Origin: JANQIO01 sp043513815
GTDB taxonomy: Bacteria > Pseudomonadota > Gammaproteobacteria > Pseudomonadales > Halieaceae
Direction of reading: 5' to 3'
Assembly (NCBI GenBank): GCA_043513815.1
Contig: CP121313.1
Coordinates: 1,240,001-1,304,000 of the forward strand
Length of the DNA: 64,000 nt
This document shows positions 9,226 through 17,063 of this stretch, in pieces. Each line of letters opens with the position of its first letter. Position 1 is the stretch's first letter. The translations under genes were made by a program, and so were the position numbers. Under the pieces are notes generated by a model. It was given only the letters and a program-made list of their open reading frames with translations. It was not told the DNA's origin and did no database searches.

Positions 9226-9579
9226 ATGCCGTTCCTGGCCCAACTGGTAGACGACGTGGTCGTCAACAAGATCGAACTGGAGAAGCCCACACTTACCGTC
9301 GGCCGCCACCCCGACTGCGACGTGCAGATCGACGATGCCACCATCAGCTCCAAACACGCGGAACTGAGCATCACCAGGAGCGAATACATGGAGGACCTGA
9401 TGGAAGTAAAACTGACTGACCTGGGCAGCACCAACGGTACCTTCGTCAATGAGCAGCAGCTCTCAGAGCCGCGCCTGTTGGTGAACAACGACATCATTCG
9501 CGTCGGTTGGAACAAGTTCAAGTTCGTCGATGAAAAACACACCGACCTGGAAGCCACCGCCCACCTCCTGCAAACCTGA
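9226..9579 (+). CDS. FHA-domain phosphothreonine-binding protein
   Basis: Small protein (117 aa) consisting almost only of a forkhead-associated domain, which binds phosphothreonine peptides. Core residues are visible: VGRHPDCDVQIDD (Gly-Arg), ISSKHAEL (Ser and His) and LGSTNGTFVN (Asn contacts to the phosphopeptide). AGGAG lies just before the ATG. As the third gene after kinase and phosphatase, it is a likely substrate or phosphorylation-dependent adaptor of the kinase. The trio recalls the PpkA-PppA-Fha module of type VI secretion, but no secretion genes are nearby. Confidence 0.9.
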   Translation: MPFLAQLVDDVVVNKIELEKPTLTVGRHPDCDVQIDDATISSKHAELSITRSEYMEDLMEVKLTDLGSTNGTFVNEQQLSEPRLLVNNDIIRVGWNKFKFVDEKHTDLEATAHLLQT

Positions 9580-9599
9580 CACCTGCAATCATCCCCGAC

Positions 9600-9712
9600 A
9601 ACCGGCGTCTCACTCGTTGCCATTCCTGCGAAAGCGCCGGCCCGCGCATCGTCATTCCCGCGAAAACGGCGGTCCGCGCAGGGGAATCCAGCCACTCGAT
9701 AGTGATTCCACG
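9600..9712. repeat. Degenerate REP-like palindromic repeats
   Basis: The gap after the FHA gene holds decayed copies of the GTCATTCCCGCGAAAGCGGG-type palindrome: ATTCCTGCGAAAGCG near 9620, and GTCATTCCCGCGAAAAC near 9650 with its second arm GGGAATCCAG near 9688. The same family occurs intact at 25556 and 43826. The rest of this gap has no recognisable gene. Confidence 0.6.
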
Positions 9713-9774
9713 CCACGAAATTGGTGTCGGAGTAACTCGCTAAAAAAATATTCTGCCCCCGATTCCTGTTGTGA

Positions 9775-11736
9775 CTAACTGCAGCCCAGACTCACTCCCG
9801 CACGGAAAGTGCAAACTGTTGTTACCGCCCCGTTCTGGTAGTGGGTAAAAAGCCCGTCGGGACTCCCATTGACATACTGCCCCGTGACTCTGCAGCTTGT
9901 GGGGCTGGTGCCAGTGATATTGCCTTCATCGTCGTAGACGGACATAACACAGCTATAGACTTCCTGGTACGGGCCCTGCAGTACGCCCGAAACCCAGGTC
10001 CATGTGAAATACCTATTGCCGGCAAAGCGGCTGGTCCAGATGCCATTGCGCTGCCCGTTACACAGGTTGCCAGTATCTGTACCTGTACCCCTGCCGATCT
10101 GAAAGGTCGGCTCGGTGGATAGGCGGCATCCGCTTCCCACCAGGCCATCAGGCGGCAAACTGCCCTCTTCGATGCGTGGCTTGATCTGATTGGTGTAAAT
10201 CTTGTCGGCGGACTCTAAAGCGCTGGCTGCCCCCGTAAGGATATTTACAGCGCTACTGCCCAGTTGCCGCCGAAGGTCCAATACCTTTCCAGGAATATTC
10301 AGGTCGGCATAGAAACCCACGAAAGACTCCGCGCTCTCGCGCCATGTTTCTGCTTCCACCTCTCCCGTGCTGATCAATTCCACACCGGCTTCGATAGTAG
10401 TGGCAATCGCATTGGAGACCATGCTGGAGGACACCAGGGCAACAGCGGCGACCCCGGCGGTGGTAATCAACGGGACTGACGCGACCAGGCCGATGCCTAC
10501 GGCAGCGATGGCGACAGATTGGCCAAGGCGCTTGGGTTCGTTGCGCAGGGTTGTAGTGAGCTCTTCGGCGGCTTTTTTAGCTGTTGGTCCGAGGTCTTGC
10601 AGCATCTGCTCCAGTGACTCGAAGTTCGCGCTCTTCATGCCCTGGTCGGCTTGTTGCCCAAACCTCCGGCGGCCGGACTGGGGCCTGGCATCCGGCAAGA
10701 GCTTCACCGAACTAACGGCGGCCGCGCTGGGTTCGGCAATCAACTGCAGGGGGCTGCCGAGGCGTTCCGTCAGATATCCGTAGCTCCAGAGATCCATTAG
10801 CGCAATATCATCGAGGGTAAGATCGGACTCTTCGCTCAGCGTAACGCTGTTGCCGCTGGCCGCATCATAGATTTGCTGCTGCAATACCAGCAGGGATGCC
10901 GTCAGTGCTTCGAGATCCGCTTCGTTTGTCGAGAAATCGAACCCGAGGTCCGAGTCCAGCGAATCCGCCAGCGACAGCCACAGATCCCCCGCGCGCAGGG
11001 TATTTTCCTTGACCATTTCCAGAAGCAGAATAGAAGCTGTTCCCGGTGCCCAGTCTTCGGGGAGCGGTAGTGGTGCCGCGATAGACACCTCGCCGGCGAG
11101 CAGCTTCAGCCTGTTTTCGCCGTCCTCAACCTCCACCGTTAGGAGTGCACGTGAGGCTTCCAGCATCAGGCCAGGGCCAAGGACTCCAGACAGGGAAAAC
11201 TCGGCAGTGGTTTCGTTAATCCACACGGGAAGCACTTCAACCTCTGTTCTGCCCGTGGATGCCAGAATAATTACACCGGCGTCCGCCGGCAGATTTTGAA
11301 ACGTGATTGTCCCAAACTCGAATGGATCGAGTGTCGATTGCTGCAACTCGGCAGACGGTGCTGAATTGTCCACCGTAAATACTGGCTCCAGGAAAAAGAC
11401 CTGGTTTGCGTTCGATCCCGTTAGAAAGGACAACAGAAGGGAGTTGTCGCCAAACGCCGTGGTCTGGAGATTGCAGTCGGTGTCCGTGTTGCCGCAGAAG
11501 TGTCCTGGGGCCCTCTTCCAGCCCGCGAAGCTATAGCCGTCAGCTGGCGCGGCCTGAAAACTCTCGTCGAAGCTGGTTTCGGTAACGTCGATGACGCATT
11601 GCTGGCCTGCGCCGCAGCTGTAGTTGCCGGAGGCAGTGGTCACTGCGCCGCCTTCTACGGGCACGTTGATCTGCAGTTTACAACCTGTCGCCAGGAGTGC
11701 CACAAGCACTCCACTCACGAGTCCTGGAAATCGCAT
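9775..11736 (-). CDS. Large lipoprotein with C-terminal MORN-like repeats
   Basis: Predicted lipoprotein of 653 aa. ATG 11736 is preceded by GAGGG and gives the signal MRFPGLVSGVLVALLATGC with the lipobox Cys at residue 19; an in-frame upstream start would leave an overlong n-region. An N-terminal Cys-containing beta-rich domain comes first, a hydrophobic stretch (IAIAAVGIGLVASVPLIT) lies near residues 405-440, and the last 90 residues (NGQRNGIWTSRF, GQYVNGSPDGLFTHYQNG) look like MORN/YwqK-type repeats. No catalytic motif recognised and no operon partner; function unknown. It is monocistronic on the minus strand. Confidence 0.75.
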   Translation of the reverse strand: MRFPGLVSGVLVALLATGCKLQINVPVEGGAVTTASGNYSCGAGQQCVIDVTETSFDESFQAAPADGYSFAGWKRAPGHFCGNTDTDCNLQTTAFGDNSLLLSFLTGSNANQVFFLEPVFTVDNSAPSAELQQSTLDPFEFGTITFQNLPADAGVIILASTGRTEVEVLPVWINETTAEFSLSGVLGPGLMLEASRALLTVEVEDGENRLKLLAGEVSIAAPLPLPEDWAPGTASILLLEMVKENTLRAGDLWLSLADSLDSDLGFDFSTNEADLEALTASLLVLQQQIYDAASGNSVTLSEESDLTLDDIALMDLWSYGYLTERLGSPLQLIAEPSAAAVSSVKLLPDARPQSGRRRFGQQADQGMKSANFESLEQMLQDLGPTAKKAAEELTTTLRNEPKRLGQSVAIAAVGIGLVASVPLITTAGVAAVALVSSSMVSNAIATTIEAGVELISTGEVEAETWRESAESFVGFYADLNIPGKVLDLRRQLGSSAVNILTGAASALESADKIYTNQIKPRIEEGSLPPDGLVGSGCRLSTEPTFQIGRGTGTDTGNLCNGQRNGIWTSRFAGNRYFTWTWVSGVLQGPYQEVYSCVMSVYDDEGNITGTSPTSCRVTGQYVNGSPDGLFTHYQNGAVTTVCTFRAGVSLGCS

Positions 11737-11919
11737 ACTGTTCCCTCTTGTTTTGGTTCTTCCCTGTCGCACGCAGCAGCGGCTTGCCTAGTGTAGGCAG
11801 CTGGCGGAAAATTGCTAAATGAAACTTCGCTAATACCTGGTCACTTTCTCTGTAGAGAATACAGCGGCACAGGAGGCTCGACGGATTCGCTGGGGTCTTG
11901 GAAGGCGTCTGCGTCCAGG
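11737..11919. other. Intergenic region, nothing recognised
   Basis: Gap between the Rieske gene 3' end and the lipoprotein gene start. No convincing terminator hairpin or coding frame was seen. Confidence 0.4.
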
Positions 11920-12957
11920 CTAGGGCCCAACCGGCCGATAAAACTGATCATACCAACGCCGCAACTTGTTAATCGGCCCGTCCCCATCACAAAGAATTGG
12001 GTCTGCGCGATAAGTCTTGTCCCGCCAGATCACCACGTCCTGCCCAAAGGCCGCATGGGCCATGGTCGGGTACATGTCCACGAACTCCTGCGGCAGCGCT
12101 GACCCATCCAGCCCGGCAACAATCACCGCACTGCACAGGTCCAGTTCCTCGTCGTTGATGGGCGTATGGTAATTCACCCACCAGCTGACAAAGCTGAAAT
12201 CCTTGCCGCGGGACTCCGTGTAGTAATACATGATCGATGGGCCGTGGTAGGTGGCGTCGCCCCAGGCGTCCGCCGGTTCCTCCGACGCCTCGGCCTGCAG
12301 CGCCTCCAGGTCAAAGGGCAGGCCCTCGGGCACAATCATGCCGGCGTTGGCCGAGCGCTGTACCCGGGAGATCTGAGTAACCGTACGCTCGCCAAAGCGG
12401 TTCTCGAAGGACTGGACTTCGCCGCCGTGTACGTGGGCAAAGTGGGCCACGTCCACCACGTTTTCAATAACGTCGCAGGGCTTCGCCTTGATCCTTGAGC
12501 GATGGAAGTTCCAGTCGCCCCAACCGTCAGGCCCCCATTGCTCAATGGTGGGCAGGTAGTCCTCCGGTGGATTGTCCTCCGGGTCATACCAGACTGCGAT
12601 AAACCCGTTCTTTTCCAGCACCGGCCAGGACTTGAGCGCGTTGACGGCCTTGTCGGGAATTTTGTTGGCATAGGGAATCTCCACGCAGGTGCCGCTGCCA
12701 TCAAAGCGCCAGCCGTGGAACGGACAGGCGATAGTATCGCCACAGGGCCGCCCGCCGTCGCTGGCGAGATGGGCCCCCAGGTGCGGGCAGTAGGCGTCAA
12801 GCACGGCTACCGCGCCGGATTCACCGCGGAATATCACCATGTCCTGCTCGAAGTAGCTGAGCGGTTTGACGTCACCTACCGCGAGTTCCTGCGAGAACAG
12901 CACAATATGCCAGCCACGGGCATAGAGACCCTTTTCCAGATAGCGGAAGTCAGTCAT
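11920..12957 (-). CDS. Rieske oxygenase, KshA-like (3-ketosteroid 9-alpha-hydroxylase oxygenase component)
   Basis: Terminal oxygenase (345 aa). The Rieske [2Fe-2S] ligands are Cys57/His59 (CPHLGAH) and Cys78/His81 (CPFHGW). The mononuclear iron site is in NVVDVAHFAHVH, with Asp169, His172 and His177. The arrangement (ARGWH N-terminus, VLDAYC, ENVVDVAHF) is that of KshA, which hydroxylates C9 of 3-ketosteroids, and the adjacent KstD-like gene supports this. ATG 12957 has GGAGGG 7 nt upstream and overlaps the flavoprotein gene by 8 nt. The reductase partner (KshB) is not in the window. Other Rieske substrates remain possible. Confidence 0.82.
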   Translation of the reverse strand: MTDFRYLEKGLYARGWHIVLFSQELAVGDVKPLSYFEQDMVIFRGESGAVAVLDAYCPHLGAHLASDGGRPCGDTIACPFHGWRFDGSGTCVEIPYANKIPDKAVNALKSWPVLEKNGFIAVWYDPEDNPPEDYLPTIEQWGPDGWGDWNFHRSRIKAKPCDVIENVVDVAHFAHVHGGEVQSFENRFGERTVTQISRVQRSANAGMIVPEGLPFDLEALQAEASEEPADAWGDATYHGPSIMYYYTESRGKDFSFVSWWVNYHTPINDEELDLCSAVIVAGLDGSALPQEFVDMYPTMAHAAFGQDVVIWRDKTYRADPILCDGDGPINKLRRWYDQFYRPVGP

Positions 12958-14659
12958 TGTCTTGCCCTCCAGTCTGTTCCTGGCCAAATGCGTGCCGCGC
13001 TGCCAGGTAGGCAAAGGTCATCGCCGAACCAATGGTGGCACCCGCGCCGGGGTAGGTGTCGCCCATCACCGCCGCACTGGTGTTGCCGGCGGCATACAGC
13101 CCGGCGATCGGTGCACCCGCTGTCGACAGTACGCGACCATACTCATCGCACTGCAGGCCGCCCTTGGTGTCGAGGTCGCCCGCCTCGACGCGCAGCGCGT
13201 AGTAGGGGGCTGCTTCCACCGGCCCCAGGCAGGGGTTGGGTTGTACCTTGGGGTCGGCGTAATAGCGGTCGTGCACGGTAGCGCCGCGGCCAAAGTCCGG
13301 GTCTTCCCCACGCCGGGCGTTGTCATTGAAGCGCGCCACAGTCTCGACCAGGCCAGCGCTGTCGATGCCGGTTTTGGCCGCCAGTTCCTCGAGCGTAGCG
13401 GCCCGGGTAAAGAGCCCGCTGTCGAAAAACGTTTTTGGCAGGCGCGCGTCAGATTCCAGCTTGCCCGGGCCAATATTGGCGGCGGGATACTTCTGTCGGA
13501 AGGTGGCATCAAACACCAGGTAGGCGGGCGCCGCGCTCTCGCCGCGGGCCTCGCTGGCCAGCTGGTCCTTGACCACGTCCTCGTAGGGAGCGGCCTCGTT
13601 GGTAAACCGCTTGCCGGCCCGATTGACCATGATGGAACCGGGATAGGCCTTGCCGGCAATCAGCGCCAGGCGCACGTCACCGCCCGGCAGTACCACTGTC
13701 GGCGACCACCAGGCGCTGCCCATGAAATCCAGCGCCGCGCCGAGCTTCGATCCCATCTGGATGCCGTCCCCGGTTGCCCCGGGTGCAGAGGCGGTCCAGG
13801 AGGACCCAACAGGAGAAGGCTGGTATTGCTGGCGCAGTTCCGCGTTGCGGGAAAACCCGCCGGTGGCGAGCAGCACACCACGCCGTACGCCGATTGCCAG
13901 CGGTTTGCCGTCGAGCTCAACGCGGGCGCCAACCACGCGCCCGCCCTCGGTGAGCAGCTCGCGCACCGGCGCGTTGAGCCACAGGGGAACGCCGCGCTCC
14001 TTTAGGCTCAATCGCAGTTTGGAAACCAGCGCCGGGCCCAGTGTCAGCCGCTGGTCGGTCTTGCCTTTCAGGCGGGCGGGTATATCCAGTAGATAACGCA
14101 AACCCAGCCAGGCGCCCAACAGGTAACCGCCGAAATCCAACTCACCAATCCGACGGCCTTCCGGCACCGTCACGTTGAAGGGCAGCAGGCCGTAGTGGTC
14201 ATCGCGGATGGTGCGACCCTCTGGTCCCAGCGCGCGCAGGTGAATGATACCGGGGTCCATGGAGCGGCCGCCGGGCTTGTAGCCTGCCACTTCCTCGTAA
14301 TAGTCCATGTAAGTGGGCAGGGGGGTGAACTCCACATGGCTGTGGTTCATCATGAAGTCCAGCATCTCGCCGGCGCGCTCGGCGTAGGCCCGCAGACGCG
14401 GCTCACTGACGCTGTCTCCGATCAGCCCCTTCAGGTAGGTGAAGCCTTCTTCCACACTGTCAGACACCCCATGTTCCGCCTGGCGACTGTTGCCCGGAAT
14501 CCACGCCACGCCGCCGGACTTGCAGGTGGTGCCGCCAAACATCGGCTCCTTCTCCACCACCAGTACCTCACCACCCAGTTCATGGGCCACCACGGCACCG
14601 GTCATGCCCGCGGCGCCACTGCCGGCTACCAGCCAGTCGATTTCTTTATCGTATTGCAT
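12950..14659 (-). CDS. FAD-dependent 3-ketosteroid delta-1-dehydrogenase-like protein
   Basis: Flavoprotein of 569 aa in the fumarate-reductase/KstD superfamily. It has an N-terminal dinucleotide fold (VAGSGAAGMTGAVVAHELG), a substrate-binding central domain, and a C-terminal FAD-binding stretch with DTYPGAGATIGSAMTFAY, matching the KstD Tyr-Pro-Gly-x-Gly catalytic motif. GGTTCKSGGVAWIPGN near residue 42 is also typical. KstD introduces the C1-C2 double bond in ring A; with the KshA-like hydroxylase this opens steroid ring B. The two genes overlap, so they are cotranscribed, dehydrogenase first. Exact steroid specificity is not provable here; other delta-1 or flavocytochrome-like functions are the alternative. 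Confidence 0.82.
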   Translation of the reverse strand: MQYDKEIDWLVAGSGAAGMTGAVVAHELGGEVLVVEKEPMFGGTTCKSGGVAWIPGNSRQAEHGVSDSVEEGFTYLKGLIGDSVSEPRLRAYAERAGEMLDFMMNHSHVEFTPLPTYMDYYEEVAGYKPGGRSMDPGIIHLRALGPEGRTIRDDHYGLLPFNVTVPEGRRIGELDFGGYLLGAWLGLRYLLDIPARLKGKTDQRLTLGPALVSKLRLSLKERGVPLWLNAPVRELLTEGGRVVGARVELDGKPLAIGVRRGVLLATGGFSRNAELRQQYQPSPVGSSWTASAPGATGDGIQMGSKLGAALDFMGSAWWSPTVVLPGGDVRLALIAGKAYPGSIMVNRAGKRFTNEAAPYEDVVKDQLASEARGESAAPAYLVFDATFRQKYPAANIGPGKLESDARLPKTFFDSGLFTRAATLEELAAKTGIDSAGLVETVARFNDNARRGEDPDFGRGATVHDRYYADPKVQPNPCLGPVEAAPYYALRVEAGDLDTKGGLQCDEYGRVLSTAGAPIAGLYAAGNTSAAVMGDTYPGAGATIGSAMTFAYLAARHAFGQEQTGGQDND

Positions 14660-14907
14660 ACACCCAGCCTAGAGCGGGCAGCGCCCCTTCAACAATGCGA
14701 CGCGGGAATTTAAGCGGGCTGGTATGAACTGGCTAACCTGCCAGTCACGGGTACCGTACTTCAACTGGCTATTCGATCCCGGGCTTTCGCTCTCGTGCTG
14801 TCATTTCCGTCTTTGGAGGAGGCCAGCGAGCCTGCTGTCGTCTCGATCCGGTCAGCCGTTAATACCGCGGATATTGCCACCCTCGCAGTGGAATGCGGCA
14901 TGTCTGG

Positions 14908-15360
14908 TTACGGCTGTGGATTTGCGTCCAGGTTATTCGTCGTTGCTCGTTGGAGGCCGCGTGATATTGCCTTCAGCGCTTTGCGTTCTTCAGCTGTGAT
15001 GGGTTTGTAGCCTCTCAGATAAGGCCAGGCGTATCCCCAGCGAAACCGGGTGGGTAAATACGGTGTGCCGCCAACGCGAACGCCAGCCAGCATCAAGACG
15101 GCTATTTCCGGCTCTCCAACAGACGCGACGCATCTCTCCAGCTCAAGGTCAGCTTCCTCGCGTTCATCGTAGGTGCCGCCCATCCAGTACGCGTAATCAT
15201 GTGCCGTACAACAGGAAAGCCAGAGCTGTCGCTGCTCCAGCGTGCCGTCTGGGAAGGCGCTGCAACCGTCCGATTCAAAAGGCACAGGTTCAGCGGCATC
15301 GAGGCGCAGGGCTGAAAGTGCCAGAAAAGTGTAGAGGAAACACCTCGTCGGTGGCGGCAT
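14908..15360 (-). CDS. Secreted phospholipase A2-like protein (CCxxHD motif)
   Basis: Small exported protein (150 aa). Residues 1-22 form a signal peptide. The mature part has SDGCSAFPDGT followed by CCTAHDYAYW (Cys50, Cys51, His54, Asp55), which matches the CCxxHD active site of phospholipase A2-like folds; a second conserved-looking block is RVGGTPYLPTRFRWGYAWPY. This fits a known group of small bacterial PLA2-like proteins, but the calcium loop is not obvious and no activity is established. Start ATG 15360 directly follows a GTTAGAT motif, which may be the end of an attC-like recombination site. Confidence 0.7.
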   Translation of the reverse strand: MPPPTRCFLYTFLALSALRLDAAEPVPFESDGCSAFPDGTLEQRQLWLSCCTAHDYAYWMGGTYDEREEADLELERCVASVGEPEIAVLMLAGVRVGGTPYLPTRFRWGYAWPYLRGYKPITAEERKALKAISRGLQRATTNNLDANPQP

Positions 15361-15396
15361 ATCTAACCTCTAGTTGCAGCCCTCAAGGAATCATGA

Positions 15397-15469
15397 GGTC
15401 AGAGTAACAGTTCATCACCGCTGGAAAACGCCACCTTTGGCGATACGTCAAACAAATCTGACTCTGACC
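15397..15469. repeat. Short inverted repeat (GGTCAGAGT ... ACTCTGACC)
   Basis: Nine-nucleotide perfect arms at 15397-15405 and 15461-15469 flank 55 nt between the PLA2-like gene and fosA. It looks like a small palindromic or MITE-like element; a terminator role for fosA is also possible. Confidence 0.5.
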
Positions 15470-15507
15470 CCAATTACCCCTCGCAGCCCTGGCCCGTGTT
15501 ATTGGGC

Positions 15508-15903
15508 CTAACCACAACGCTCCCCTGTATCCTCGGCGATAGCACGCAAGCGGGAATTTAAGTCGCCAACATGAATTTCTAGCCGGTGCCCGTCCGGGCA
15601 GCAGAAATAGAGTGACTGGCCCTCGCTTCGATTTTCCTTCCAGGGCTGGACGCCAGACTTGAGAATACGGGTAGAAAGCTTTTCAAATTCTTCTGGTGGA
15701 ACGTCAAAGGCAATGTGGGTGTAGTCGGAGTTTCCGGTCACGCTCGGGTCTAAAGACAGGCAAAGCCAGAATGTGCCAGCCCTCAGATAGGCACCACTCT
15801 CCCAGGAATGAACTTGCTCACAGCCAAGCACGTCGCAATAGAAATCAAGCGATCGGTCGAGATCCGAAACCGCGAAGGTGATGTGATTGATCCCGGAAAT
15901 CAT
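15508..15903 (-). CDS. fosA: FosA-type fosfomycin thiol transferase
   Basis: Glyoxalase/VOC-fold metalloenzyme (131 aa; FosA is about 135) that opens the epoxide of fosfomycin with glutathione, using Mn2+ and K+. Visible: His7 and Thr9 in GINHITFAVSDL, the second metal His in DYTHIAFDV, the substrate and K+ loop WKENRSEGQS, and the metal Glu in DGHRLEIHVGDL followed by Arg in NSRL. These blocks match FosA closely, more than generic glyoxalases. It lies in a cluster of small unrelated genes with attC-like spacers, the usual setting of cassette-borne fos genes. Intrinsic chromosomal FosA is the alternative. Confidence 0.87.
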   Translation of the reverse strand: MISGINHITFAVSDLDRSLDFYCDVLGCEQVHSWESGAYLRAGTFWLCLSLDPSVTGNSDYTHIAFDVPPEEFEKLSTRILKSGVQPWKENRSEGQSLYFCCPDGHRLEIHVGDLNSRLRAIAEDTGERCG

Positions 15904-15912
15904 GATTGGGTC

Positions 15913-15989
15913 CTAGAACGCTTCAAGCTGGGTTGTACGGTAGTGCGTCCCGGCGCGAAGCGTCCTTGCAGCCTTGACTCATTAACTAG
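15913..15989 (-). other. Candidate attC-like site between fosA and the 83-aa ORF
   Basis: Read on the minus strand, the segment starts at the 83-aa gene's stop codon and ends just before fosA. CTAG occurs at both ends; arm TCAAGGCTG (15977-15969) pairs with CAGCTTGA (15930-15923) with one extrahelical G, as in L''/L' of integron attC sites. The right end AAGCGTT resembles an R' box but continues CTAG instead of RRRY. Length and position suit an attC site; the core boxes are degenerate. Confidence 0.35.
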
Positions 15990-16233
15990 CGCCATTGGTG
16001 GAGGTATCAAACAAAGCCCGGTATGCAAAAACAAGGACAACAAGGCTGAGCCATGAACCACCCAATAGTAAAAGTTGTTGGGCTGCCTGGTAGCAGGGAA
16101 AGGAGTGAGCTAATTCGCCGCCAGCCAGGCCTGGGGCTAAATGGAATTCCCGCCAATGTCTCATAAGCAACGCATGCACCCACAGCGGGGCTAACCAGCC
16201 GGTAAATAGTATGAAAACGAGAGCTTTCTTCAT
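15982..16233 (-). CDS. Small membrane protein, unknown function
   Basis: 83-residue protein with two hydrophobic segments (about residues 4-24 and 55-75) and a polar middle (MRHWREFHLAPG). ATG 16233 has GGAG 6 nt upstream; another ATG lies directly before it. I do not recognise the family. It sits between two candidate attC-like spacers, with no promoter of its own visible, so it looks like a small gene cassette. A chance open frame is possible, but the ribosome-binding site and membrane pattern favour a real gene. Confidence 0.5.
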   Translation of the reverse strand: MKKALVFILFTGWLAPLWVHALLMRHWREFHLAPGLAGGELAHSFPCYQAAQQLLLLGGSWLSLVVLVFAYRALFDTSTNGAS

Positions 16234-16249
16234 CATTCGCTCCAGCACT

Positions 16250-16335
16250 ATTTAACGCTCGAACCAGCGGCCCACGAAGCGGAGCGTAGTGGGTCCAGCG
16301 GAAGCCGCGCTTTTTGCGGCAGTAGCGAGCTGGGT
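16250..16335 (-). other. Candidate attC-like site between the AT-rich ORF and the small membrane protein
   Basis: GC-rich spacer of about 85 nt. On the minus strand it ends in GCGTTAAAT, which contains GTTAAAT (16256-16250), a perfect GTTRRRY integrase core box, 16 nt before the next gene's ATG. Arms GCTCG/CGAGC lie inside the ends; a central CCCAC/GTGGG hairpin is flanked by CCGCTGG repeats. The left core (AACCAAC) is one mismatch from RYYYAAC. Confidence 0.4.
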
Positions 16336-16349
16336 TGGTTTGCTATGTT

Positions 16350-16682
16350 TTAGTCTAAAGGTTCGATAATCCATTTATTTTCAGCTTGTTCTAAGTATGC
16401 AATAAAACCTGGTTGCAAATCTTTGAACATAGAAATCCAAGGAAATATTTCGAACAAGCATCCCATACATACAATCACTCCATCCTCGGCCTTTTCTGTT
16501 GTATTGCACATAAATTGCCAATCGCCATCTGCCCAATGTAGTACCTCTACAATTGGGTGCTCCTTGTTCATTACAAATTTAGTTGTGACTGCTCCAACAT
16601 TGTCATCGAAGTCAAAAGGCCAATCACCTTTATGGTAAGAATGTGTATGTGCTTCGACTCTTTTCATTGGGAAACATACCAT
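16350..16682 (-). CDS. AT-rich orphan ORF, unknown function
   Basis: 110-aa ORF with clearly lower GC than its neighbours, suggesting recent acquisition. The protein is soluble, acidic and rich in aromatic residues (GDWPFDFDDNVGAVTTKF, VLHWADGDWQFMC), ending ENKWIIEPLD. I recognise no family. Single-ORF AT-rich units with GC-rich spacers are typical of integron gene cassettes. ATG 16682 lacks a clear ribosome-binding site; ATG 16667 is an alternative start. Confidence 0.5.
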   Translation of the reverse strand: MVCFPMKRVEAHTHSYHKGDWPFDFDDNVGAVTTKFVMNKEHPIVEVLHWADGDWQFMCNTTEKAEDGVIVCMGCLFEIFPWISMFKDLQPGFIAYLEQAENKWIIEPLD

Positions 16683-17063
16683 TTAAGTATGTGTACCCGA
16701 ACACATAACACCCGGGCTCTGTATGTTGATTTCATGCGTCTCATTTTTCTCAGCAATCCAAATTGAAACAAGCTGTTAGATGGGTTAAGCCAAAAGTTGT
16801 AGGCGCAAAGCGCGCCGCGAGTAGCGGTGTTCACTCCGTTGTGGCCGCTCAAGGAAGACCGTCGGTATCAATTTAATTTAATAATATCAGTAGGATACCG
16901 TTTGGCATGGGGCTTTGGCTCCGGGGGGTCCCATGAAAAACGGTGTCTGGATTGGTCGGGCTGGCTCACGGGCATATAGAAAAGGATGCCTGGGCGCGCT
17001 TTCTGGGTCGCCTGTGCGGGCCGCCGCTGTCGCATGTAATGACGGGGAAGAGTTCGAAAGCAA
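16683..17063. other. Gene-poor accessory gap with a further attC-like palindrome
   Basis: About 380 nt without a convincing gene. At 16703-16781 on the plus strand, ACATAAC and GTTAGAT (a perfect GTTRRRY box) enclose TTGATTTCA and TGAAACAA, which pair with one extrahelical A, an attC-like layout with uneven spacers. GGCGC/GCGCC and AGCGG/CCGCT hairpins follow near 16800-16850, then an AT-rich stretch near 16870. The frame from GTG 16943 (GLAHGHIEKDAWARFLG) reads protein-like but has no family match; it may be debris. Confidence 0.35.

Noticed and set aside
6808..9579. Kinase, PP2C and FHA as part of a type VI secretion locus
   Set aside because: No T6SS structural genes (tssB/C, vgrG, clpV) lie in the window.
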